NCBI GenBank assembly: GCA_027858355.1
Contig: JAQICW010000253.1
Location: forward strand, 1-6,677
Reading direction: 5' to 3'
Origin: Desulfobacula sp.
Lineage (GTDB): Bacteria; Desulfobacterota; Desulfobacteria; Desulfobacterales; Desulfobacteraceae
DNA length: 6,677 bases
Below are positions 1 to 6,576 of the stretch, in pieces. The notes under the pieces are model-generated. The model made no database searches, was not told the DNA's origin, and was given only the letters and a program-made list of their open reading frames with translations. Position numbers and translations under genes: made by a program. Each line of letters starts with the position of its first letter. Position 1 is the first letter of the stretch.

Positions 1-1
1 G

Positions 2-2203
2 AAACAGGTCATTTTAACCAAACACCATTACGAAGATGTCCAGTGCACCATATTTCATAATGATATTCGATCCTTTGGCAAGGATTTTGAGCGATACTTT
101 CAAAGAGCAGAGCAACGGCCCGGGGTTGAATTTATCAGAAGCTATGCATCCATTGAAAAAGAGATCCCTGAAAGCCGTAATGTGGTTGTCAGATATGCAA
201 CGACTGATGATGGTGTCAAAAGAGAAGAATTTGATATGGTGGTATTATCCGTTGGATTGAATCCACCAGCGGCTTACAAAGAGATTTCTGAAAAATTTGG
301 AATCGATTTGAATTCACATGGATTCAATAAATCAGCTTCTTCCAATCCAGTTAAAACCAATAGACCTGGAATTTTTGTCTCCGGCGCATTCCTGGGCCCC
401 ACAGATGTCCCTGAATCCGTCTTTACTGCCAGCGGTGCCGGCACCCAGGTTGGTGAATTGCTTGACTACAGAAGGGGCAAGCTGGCCAGGGAAAGAGTTT
501 ACCCTGAAGAAAGGGATGTTTCCCATGAAGAACCAAGGATAGGCGTTTTTGTCTGTCATTGCGGGGCAAATATCTCAAGTGTTGTCAATGTGCCGTCAAC
601 GGTTGATTATGCTTTAACCCTGCCCAATGTGGTTTATGCAAAAGAGCAGATATTTTCATGCGCAACCAATTCTGCCAGGGAAATCACGGATCTTGCCAAA
701 GAAAAAGGCCTTAACCGTGTGGTTATCGCAGCCTGTTCTCCCCGAACTCTTGAACCCTTGTTCCGGGATACCTTAAGGGAAGCAGGCCTGAATCAATATT
801 ATCTGGACATGGCCAATATTCGGGAACATTGCTCCTGGGTTCATGCCAGGCAAAAGGATGAAGCCACCCAAAAGGCACATGATATCGTCCGGATGTCCGT
901 AGCCCGTGCAAGTCTTTTGGAACCGTTAAGGGAATATGGTCTGCGAGTCAATAATGCAGCCCTGGTGGTTGGCGGTGGTATTGCCGGCATGACCTGTGCG
1001 CTTTCCATTGCAAACCAGGGCCATGAAGTTCATATCGTGGAAAAGAGCAAAGATTTAGGCGGAATGGCCAGAAGACTTCATTCGACCCTGGAAGGCCTGG
1101 ATGTTCAGACATATCTGGATAACCTGATCCGTCAGGTCTATAAAAACCCGTTAATCCATGTATCCCATGAAGCCACTATTAAAAGTGTTACAGGCTATCT
1201 GGGCAATTTTATCACCACCCTTGTAACCGAGGGAAGGATAAAAGAGATAAAACATGGTGCATCCGTCCTTGCCATCGGTGCACAGGAGTATAAACCTGCT
1301 GAATACCTGTATGGGGAAAACGAATCTGTCTTCACACATCTTGAGCTGGGAGAAGAGATCGCTAAAGAAAACCAAACCGTCATTAATGCCGAAAGCCTTG
1401 TAATGATACAATGTGTGGGCTGCAGAAACGAAGATAGAAATTATTGTTCCAGAGTGTGTTGCGGTCATGCCGTAAAAAATGCATTAAAGCTCAAAGAGAA
1501 GAATCCCCAAATGAGGATATATATCCTTTTCAGGGATATAAGAACCTATGGATTCAGAGAAGACTCTTACAGGGAAGCATCGGAAAAAGGGGTGCAGTTT
1601 ATTCGATATACTCCCGAAGACAAGCCCCAGGTTGAAGCGGTTAAAGAAGGTGGTAAAAACATTATCAGGGTCATAGTTGCCGATCCGATTTTAGGCCAGC
1701 GGCTTGAACTGGATGCTGATGTACTTTCTCTGGCGGCTGCGGTTATTCCCACGGAATCAACCAGTGAAATTGCCAGCCTTTTCAAGGTAAGTCTGAGTCC
1801 GGATGAGTTTTTTAAAGAAGCCCATGTTAAATTAAAACCCGTTGAATTTGCAACGGATGGTGTTTTTCTTTGCGGGACAGCCCATTATCCCAAGCATATA
1901 CCGGAAACCATTAACCAGGCATATGGTGCGGCCGGTCGGGTCTTGACACTTCTGTCAAAAGATACGGTGCTTACCTCAGGTTCCATCAGCAAGATCAACA
2001 AAGATACCTGTGTGGGCTGCCTGTCCTGTCTGACCATGTGTCCCTATGACGCGATTACCTATAACAGGGGAAAAAGAATCTGTGAGGTCAATGGAATCCT
2101 GTGCAAAGGGTGCGGGAATTGTGCAGCTACCTGTCCATCCCACAGTGCCCAGCTTAGAGGGTTTGACTCAGGGCAGCTCCTGGCTCAGATCGGGGCGGCC
2201 TGA
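2..2203 (+). CDS. hdrA: HdrA-type electron-bifurcating flavoprotein, two-module form, 5'-truncated by window edge
   Basis: The frame is open from the first codon in the window, so the gene starts upstream; the ATG at 182 is internal. The 733 visible residues fall in two parts. Residues 1-165 match the end of an HdrA FAD domain. Residues 179-733 form a second, complete HdrA module: N-terminal VCHCG motif (C185, C187), FAD-binding GGGIAG at 324-329, the HdrA-specific inserted cluster motif (C471, C474, C482, C486, C487), and two C-terminal 4Fe-4S ferredoxin motifs (C670/673/676/680 and C701/704/707/711). HdrA is the flavin-based bifurcating subunit of heterodisulfide reductase-type complexes and is cytosolic. 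Neighbouring mvhD and fdh genes suggest that it receives electrons from formate dehydrogenase. The FAD, inserted-cluster and ferredoxin motifs rule out a simple ferredoxin or thioredoxin-reductase-like protein. The stop is an ordinary TGA with no SECIS-like hairpin after it. The second acceptor is unknown. Confidence 0.93.
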   Translation, partial: KQVILTKHHYEDVQCTIFHNDIRSFGKDFERYFQRAEQRPGVEFIRSYASIEKEIPESRNVVVRYATTDDGVKREEFDMVVLSVGLNPPAAYKEISEKFGIDLNSHGFNKSASSNPVKTNRPGIFVSGAFLGPTDVPESVFTASGAGTQVGELLDYRRGKLARERVYPEERDVSHEEPRIGVFVCHCGANISSVVNVPSTVDYALTLPNVVYAKEQIFSCATNSAREITDLAKEKGLNRVVIAACSPRTLEPLFRDTLREAGLNQYYLDMANIREHCSWVHARQKDEATQKAHDIVRMSVARASLLEPLREYGLRVNNAALVVGGGIAGMTCALSIANQGHEVHIVEKSKDLGGMARRLHSTLEGLDVQTYLDNLIRQVYKNPLIHVSHEATIKSVTGYLGNFITTLVTEGRIKEIKHGASVLAIGAQEYKPAEYLYGENESVFTHLELGEEIAKENQTVINAESLVMIQCVGCRNEDRNYCSRVCCGHAVKNALKLKEKNPQMRIYILFRDIRTYGFREDSYREASEKGVQFIRYTPEDKPQVEAVKEGGKNIIRVIVADPILGQRLELDADVLSLAAAVIPTESTSEIASLFKVSLSPDEFFKEAHVKLKPVEFATDGVFLCGTAHYPKHIPETINQAYGAAGRVLTLLSKDTVLTSGSISKINKDTCVGCLSCLTMCPYDAITYNRGKRICEVNGILCKGCGNCAATCPSHSAQLRGFDSGQLLAQIGAA

Positions 2204-2214
2204 CCCCCTATTAC

Positions 2215-2264
2215 AACTATAAATTGGGACAAATATAAACTGGAATAACTATAAATTAGAACAA
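2215..2264 (+). repeat. Imperfect 18-bp direct repeat in the hdrA-mvhD spacer
   Basis: The copies lie at 2215-2232 (aactataaattgggacaa) and 2247-2264 (aactataaattagaacaa). They differ at two positions and start 32 bp apart. A shorter related stretch (atataaactggaat, 2233-2246) lies between them. The 99-bp spacer is very AT-rich. The repeats could be a binding site or simply low-complexity drift; nothing else in the sequence decides this. Confidence 0.5.
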
Positions 2265-2302
2265 TTATGAAACCGTTTACATTTATATAAGGAAAGAAGT
2301 CA

Positions 2303-2740
2303 ATGGACGACAAGAATTTTGAACCCCATATCATCTGTTTTCTGTGTACCTGGTGAGCGTATGCCGCTGCTGACCTGGCTGGGGTCAGTCGTATGCAGTA
2401 CCCGGAAAATATTCGTATTGTCCGGGTCATGTGTTCCGGGAGCGTGTCTCCTCATCATGTGTTACGTTCCTTTCAACAAGGAGTTGACGGTGTTTTTGTG
2501 GGTGGCTGACATTTAGGTGAATGCAATTACCTGTATGGTAATTATTCTACTGAAAAACGGGTAACACTTCTTTCCCAGATGCTGGATTTCTGTGGTATTG
2601 AAAAAGAAAGACTTAGGGCAAGATGGATATCATCAGCTGAGGCCCCTGAGTTTGTTGAGGAAATCAACGATTTTATTGGTGTTCTAAAAAAACTTGGACC
2701 ATCACCATTGAAAAAAGAACGTACCCAAATAGTTGCTTAG
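2303..2740 (+). CDS. mvhD: MvhD-type hydrogenase/Hdr-linker iron-sulfur subunit with two selenocysteines (UGA recoded at 2354 and 2507)
   Basis: Read with UGA as Sec, this is a complete 145-residue protein of normal MvhD length ending at TAG 2738-2740. The family pattern is clear: CFLCTWU (C12, C15, U18), then AADLAGVSRMQYP, RVMCSG (C44), GVDGVFVGGU (U69) and HLGECNY (C74). Both UGA codons (2354-2356, 2507-2509) fall where MvhD proteins normally have Cys. No frameshift or other stop occurs, and each UGA is followed by a SECIS-like hairpin. The ATG at 2303 has a GGAAAG ribosome site at 2291-2296. MvhD carries a [2Fe-2S] cluster and passes electrons from a hydrogenase or formate dehydrogenase to HdrA. 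Here it lies between hdrA and the fdh genes, which fits that role. Sec forms of this family are known (VhuD of Methanococcales). A pseudogene is the alternative, but it is unlikely. Standard annotation would miss this gene. Confidence 0.93.
2357..2396 (+). promoter_or_regulatory. Predicted bacterial SECIS element for Sec18 of MvhD
   Basis: The hairpin begins immediately after UGA 2354-2356. The lower stem pairs 2357-2363 with 2390-2396 (7 bp, two of them G-U). The upper stem is a perfect 6 bp, CTGACC 2370-2375 with GGTCAG 2383-2388, extendable by a G-U pair at 2369/2389. The apical loop is UGGCUGG. The upper stem starts 13 nt after the UGA. Position, size (about 40 nt) and G-rich loop fit a SelB-binding SECIS inside the coding sequence. 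The folding was done by hand. Confidence 0.75.
2510..2550 (+). promoter_or_regulatory. Predicted bacterial SECIS element for Sec69 of MvhD
   Basis: The hairpin follows UGA 2507-2509. The upper stem is a perfect 7 bp, AATTACC 2525-2531 with GGTAATT 2537-2543, closing a UGUAU loop. After a GC bulge (2523-2524), the stem continues 2519-2522 with 2544-2547, and possibly 2517-2518 with 2549-2550. The upper stem starts 15 nt after the UGA, slightly further than for the other two sites. The loop holds a GU as in known bacterial SECIS loops. The folding was done by hand. Confidence 0.7.
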
Positions 2741-2755
2741 CATGAAGGTGTTTTT

Positions 2756-3559
2756 ATGATTGATCGAGTAAAACAACGAATAAACGAACTGCTTTCAACC
2801 GGATCTGTAAAAGGGGTTATTGCCCTGGCCCATGCCAACGGTCATGTGACTCCCTGTCTGTTCCAGAAAGGGGATGACCTTGAAAAGCTCAGCCTTGGTG
2901 ACAGACAAACATCCGGGGATGCGAGATATCCTTTGAACAAAGTTTTGATCACCATTGCAAGACAATATCCGGATGATATTTTTGGAGTCCTGGTTCGCGG
3001 GTGTGATGAAAGAGGGCTTTATACCCTTTTTCGGCTGAATCAGCTTGAACAGGATAAGGTCGTTCCCATCGGGATATCCTGCCCTCAATCTCTTGCCCTC
3101 CAATGTGAATGCAAAAAACCCTATCCCGATGAAATAGTGGCAGGAGAAAAATCAGAAGGCGTTTTGCAAAAGCATCTGCAGGATGTTGAACGTATGGATC
3201 TTTCAAAACGATTTTCCTTCTGGAAAGACCAATTTTTAAAATGTGTCAAGTGCTATGGATGCAGGGATATCTGCCCCATGTGTTTTTGCAGGGAATGCAC
3301 CCTTGAATGCGAGGACCTGGTATCAAAAGGCAGTCTCCCCGTTGATATCCCGATATTCCATCTGACAAGGGCCATGCATATGGCAGACCGGTGTATTGAC
3401 TGCGGCCTGTGTGATGAAGCCTGTCCTTCGGATATTCCCTTAAGGCTTTTATACAAAAAAACAGCTGGGATTATGAATACTGAATTCGGATATACATCCG
3501 GGATTAATAAAAATGAAAAATCACCTTTAAGCTTATTGGCTCCTGCGCCTGAAAAGTAA
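2756..3559 (+). CDS. FdhB-like multi-[4Fe-4S] electron transfer subunit of formate dehydrogenase
   Basis: This is a 267-residue cytosolic protein without signal peptide or membrane segment. The N-terminal half (about 1-155) is an alpha/beta region with the motif VRGCDERG around C83 and further Cys at 109, 117 and 119. The C-terminal part holds two ferredoxin-type motifs, C163/C166/C169/C173 followed by P and C213/C216/C219/C223 followed by P. Four more Cys lie between them (C176, C178, C181, C185). The fold suggests an electron-transfer subunit between FdhA and MvhD/HdrA, related to proteins annotated as formate dehydrogenase beta subunit or 4Fe-4S dicluster protein in anaerobes. The exact subfamily is not certain and no F420-binding role can be shown. 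The ATG at 2756 follows AAGGTG at 2745-2750, 15 bases after the mvhD stop; the fdhA start lies 25 bases after its TAA. The spacing fits one operon. Confidence 0.8.
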   Translation: MIDRVKQRINELLSTGSVKGVIALAHANGHVTPCLFQKGDDLEKLSLGDRQTSGDARYPLNKVLITIARQYPDDIFGVLVRGCDERGLYTLFRLNQLEQDKVVPIGISCPQSLALQCECKKPYPDEIVAGEKSEGVLQKHLQDVERMDLSKRFSFWKDQFLKCVKCYGCRDICPMCFCRECTLECEDLVSKGSLPVDIPIFHLTRAMHMADRCIDCGLCDEACPSDIPLRLLYKKTAGIMNTEFGYTSGINKNEKSPLSLLAPAPEK

Positions 3560-3584
3560 AAAGGTATTATAAAGAGGAAAGAGA

Positions 3585-5624
3585 ATGGAATACAGGAATA
3601 CACTTACAACCTGCACCTATTGCGGATGTGGATGCAACCTTTTTCTTGAGTCCCTTGACGGCAGGCTGACGGGCACAATCCCCTGCAAGACCTTTCCGGT
3701 AAATGAAGGCAGGCTCTGCATCAAGGGATGGAACGGCCATCAGTTTGTTCAATCCGAAAAAAGATTAAAAAAACCCTTGCTGAGAAAAAACGGGGAACTC
3801 ACAGAGGTTTCCTGGGATGAAGCCCTTGATTTTGCCGCATCAAAACTCAAAGAGATAAAACAAGCCAATGGTCCGGATTCAGTGGGATTTTTTACCTCTG
3901 CCAAAGTGACCAACGAGGAAAATTATCTCATGCAGAAATTTGCAAGAGCAGCCATTGGGACAAACAATATTGACCATTGCGCAAGGCTGTGACATTCCTC
4001 TACTGTGGCAGGTCTTGCCGCATCTTTTGGCAATGGTTCAATGACAAACGCAATATCTGAACTTGAAGAATCAGATGCAATTTTCATTATCGGGTCCAAC
4101 ACAACAACTTCCCATCCCCTGGTGGCCACACGGATTTTCAGGGCCATTGAAAAAGGGGCAAAAGTGCTTGTGGCAGATCCCAGGAAAAATCAGATTGCCG
4201 GTCTTGCCAGTCTCTATGTCCGTCATAAACCTGGAACGGATGCGGCCCTGCTGAACGGGATAATGAAGGTGATTCTTGATCAAGGATTTGAAGACAAGGC
4301 ATTTATTGAAAACAACACAGAGGAATTTGAGACCTTTAAAAAACTGATGGATACCGTCAGTATTGAAGAAGCCTCACAGATTACGGGCGTATCCATAGAA
4401 GATATCAAAGCCCTTGCTGAAGTATACGGCAAAGCTGAAAAAGCCTCTATTGTTTACTGCATGGGTATTACCCAGCATACCAACGGGGTCAATAATGTAA
4501 AATCTCTTGCCAATTTATCCATGCTGACAGGAAATATCGGAAGGGTCGGAACGGGGGTGAATCCTCTCAGAGGCCAGAATAATGTGCAGGGTGCCTGCGA
4601 CATGGGCGGTCTTCCCAATGTTTACACAGGCTACCAGCCCGTAACCATAGGCCCTGCCAACAAAAAATTTGCCCAGGCCTGGGGAAAGGACACACTGCCA
4701 ACCAAAATAGGCCTGACCCTTCCTGAGATGATGCATGGTATTGAAACAGATGAGGTTAAAGCGCTCTGGATCATGGGTGAAAACCCTGTGGTGTCGGACC
4801 CGGATGCAAATAATGTGGTAAAAGCCCTTGAAAGCCTCGAACTCCTCATTGTCCAGGATATTTTTCTCACACCCACGGCTAAGCTTGCCCATGTGGTACT
4901 GCCAGGGGTTTCCTTTGCAGAAAAGGATGGCACCTTTGTCAATACAGAAAGACGGGTGTCGCGTGTGAGAAAAGCCATTGATCCTGTTGGCGACTCACGG
5001 CAGGACTGGCAGATTATTATGGATATCTCCAACCGTGTCGGGTTTGAAATGGACTATGATTCTCCTGAAGCCATATTCAAAGAGATTGCAGATCTTACCC
5101 CTTCCTACGCAGGGATCACCTATGAACGGCTTGAGGGACCTGGAATTCAATGGCCCTGTCCGTCCCTTGAACATCCTGGAACACCATTCCTTCACAAGGA
5201 TGGGAAGTTCGAACGGGGAAAGGGGCTTTTCCACGCCATTGAATATAAACCGCCGGCAGAAGTGGTGGATGATGAATATCCGTTCTGGATGACCACAGGA
5301 CGCGTATATGCTCATTATCATACGGGTACCATGACCAGAAATTCCAAGTCTCTTGATAAAGAAGTCCTTGAAGGATTTCTTGAAATTCATCCTGAGGATG
5401 CCAGGGCACTTGATATCAGTGACGGCCATAAAATAAAAATGGCTTCCAGAAGAGGAGAAATTGAAGCACGGATTACAATCACAGACCGGGTGGAAAAGGG
5501 CGTTGTCTTTATGCCTTTCCATTTTGAAGAGGCCCGGGTCAATAAGTTGACCAATCCGGCATATGATCCCATTGCTAAAATTGCAGAACTCAAGGTTTGT
5601 GCTGTAAAACTTGCAAAAGTTTAG
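3585..5624 (+). CDS. fdhA: Selenocysteine-containing molybdopterin formate dehydrogenase, catalytic subunit (UGA recoded at 3990)
   Basis: One 679-residue protein is encoded if UGA 3990-3992 is read as Sec136; the frame is continuous before and after. N-terminal 4Fe-4S motif: C10, C13, C17 and C45, with the conserved Lys47 in CIKGW. The active site reads CARL-U-HSSTVAGLA, closely matching the formate dehydrogenase H site, with His137 after the Sec. Arg329 in NPLRGQNNVQGA corresponds to the conserved substrate Arg. The dinucleotide-binding C-terminal domain spans about 565-675, beginning with WMTTGRVYAHYHTG. The enzyme interconverts formate and CO2 at a Mo or W bis-pterin centre. There is no twin-arginine signal, so it should be cytoplasmic, and its length is close to E. 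coli FdhF. The ATG at 3585 follows AGAGGA at 3573-3578. The upstream fdhB-like gene and downstream fdhD support the call. In such species the CO2/formate reaction often serves the Wood-Ljungdahl pathway. Confidence 0.96.
3993..4022 (+). promoter_or_regulatory. Predicted SECIS element for Sec136 of FdhA
   Basis: After UGA 3990-3992 comes an 11-nt spacer, then a 7-bp stem pairing 4004-4010 (TGTGGCA) with 4016-4022 (TGCCGCA), with one G-U pair. The apical loop is GGUCU. The loop sequence and 11-nt spacing match what I recall of the E. coli fdhF SECIS. This is the clearest of the three SECIS candidates in the window. Confidence 0.85.
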
Positions 5625-5633
5625 AATTTTCCT

Positions 5634-5646
5634 TCAAACGGTTTGA
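5634..5646 (+). repeat. 13-bp perfect inverted repeat between fdhA and fdhD
   Basis: The sequence TCAAAC-G-GTTTGA is symmetric about position 5640 and lies 9 bases after the fdhA stop and 18 before the fdhD start. As RNA it could form a 5-bp hairpin with a CGG loop. It has no T-run after it, so it is not an intrinsic terminator. It might be an operator, a processing site or chance. Confidence 0.4.
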
Positions 5647-5664
5647 CAACAGGAATATGAAAAA

Positions 5665-6495
5665 GTGAGTGCAGGAAAGAATACTAAATTTTATAAAGCG
5701 CTTCGGTGTCAAACTGAGGAAGGCCCAACAAATTATCCTGATCAGACAATTAATCTGGAATTGATAGGAGAGGAACCCTTTTTGATTCGTATTGATGATA
5801 AGCCCTATTCAGTGGTAATGAGAACACCCGGGGAAGAGGTATTTCACGCGGCTGGATTCTGTCTGGGGGAAGGGATTGCGGATGCTCCGGATGATTTCGA
5901 GACCATTGGATACGATAAAGATCTGGACCCCAATATTATTGATATCTGGCTCAAACCCGAGCGCCGTGAAAAAATTCCCCATCTTCTTAAAAGGCGGGGT
6001 TTTGTCAGCCAGACCAGTTGCGGTATTTGTGGTAAAGAGATGATGAAGGAACTCAATCAAATATTAACACCAGCGGAAAACGGTTTTCAGGTTGAAATTA
6101 ATCACGTTTTTGATTGCATTGGTAAGCTTTCCAAAAACCAGAAATACTATCAGAGAACCCGTGGATCACACGCTGCAATCATATTTGACGACCAGCTTCA
6201 AGCGATCTCTTTTTCTGAGGATGTGGGTCGGCATAATGCGCTTGACAAGGCAATCGGAAAAATCTTTATGGACGGGCTCCTGTCTTGCGCCAGAATTCTG
6301 GTTCTGTCTTCAAGAATCAGTTATGAACTGGTTCAAAAAGCTGCCAGGGCGCATCTGCCGATGATGATCTCTAACTCAAGACCCACTGCCCTTGCCGCAG
6401 AAATGGGGCAGGCCCTTAATATGACGCTTGCCTTTCCTGCTGAGGAAAATGAATTAATAATAGTCTGCGGTGAAAAGCGCATCAAGAGAAGATAA
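5665..6495 (+). CDS. fdhD: FdhD, sulfurtransferase for formate dehydrogenase activation
   Basis: This is a 276-residue cytosolic protein of normal family length. FdhD takes sulfur from a cysteine desulfurase (IscS in E. coli) and delivers it to the Mo/W cofactor of formate dehydrogenase, without which the enzyme is inactive. Family marks seen here: the sulfur-carrying CxxC pair in QTSCGICGK (C119, C122), the TRGSHAA motif near 165, GRHNALDK at 188-195 and SRISYELVQKA at 216-226. The start is GTG at 5665, because an in-frame TGA lies at 5644 and no ATG in this frame lies between. AGGA at 5651-5654 is a weak ribosome site 10 bases upstream. It follows fdhA by 40 bases, so the maturase is probably co-transcribed with its client. 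Confidence 0.96.
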   Translation: MSAGKNTKFYKALRCQTEEGPTNYPDQTINLELIGEEPFLIRIDDKPYSVVMRTPGEEVFHAAGFCLGEGIADAPDDFETIGYDKDLDPNIIDIWLKPERREKIPHLLKRRGFVSQTSCGICGKEMMKELNQILTPAENGFQVEINHVFDCIGKLSKNQKYYQRTRGSHAAIIFDDQLQAISFSEDVGRHNALDKAIGKIFMDGLLSCARILVLSSRISYELVQKAARAHLPMMISNSRPTALAAEMGQALNMTLAFPAEENELIIVCGEKRIKRR

Positions 6496-6576
6496 AATCA
6501 AGGTAACAATTTACACAAAAAAAGATCAAAACAAAAAAACTGATAAATATAAAAAACCAATAAACAGGAGGATAAT
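6496..6576 (+). other. A-rich intergenic leader between fdhD and the etfB-like gene
   Basis: These 81 bases are strongly A-rich on the + strand, with A-runs at 6517-6523, 6533-6539 and 6551-6556. They end in a strong AGGAGG ribosome site at 6566-6571. No terminator hairpin was found. A promoter for the next gene could lie here, but no convincing -35/-10 pair at normal spacing was seen. Confidence 0.5.

Noticed and set aside
182..2203. hdrA starting at ATG 182
   Set aside because: The frame is open to the window edge, and the residues before 182 align with the HdrA FAD domain, so this ATG is internal.
2319..2516. A small 65-codon reading frame in another frame of the mvhD region
   Set aside because: It resembles no known protein type and is the shadow of mvhD, whose own frame shows strong family motifs.
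2303..2740. mvhD as a pseudogene with two nonsense mutations
   Set aside because: Both stops are UGA, both fall at conserved Cys positions and both have a hairpin after them. No frameshift or other damage is seen, and fdhA nearby also uses Sec.
3585..5624. Two separate genes, 3585-3992 and 4005-5624
   Set aside because: They are in one frame, split only by the UGA at the known Sec active site of formate dehydrogenase. The second part has no start signal of its own and lacks the iron-sulfur domain.
5643..5664. Promoter with a TTGACA-like -35 before fdhD
   Set aside because: No -10 element lies at a normal distance before the GTG start, and the short gap fits co-transcription with fdhA.
6510..6553. 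Promoter in the A-rich leader of the etfB-like gene (TTTACA and TATAAA-like words)
   Set aside because: The spacing between candidate elements is far from 17 bases, and such words are expected by chance in A-rich DNA.
6496..6576. Intrinsic terminator after fdhD
   Set aside because: No stem-loop followed by a T-run is present; the runs are of A on the coding strand.
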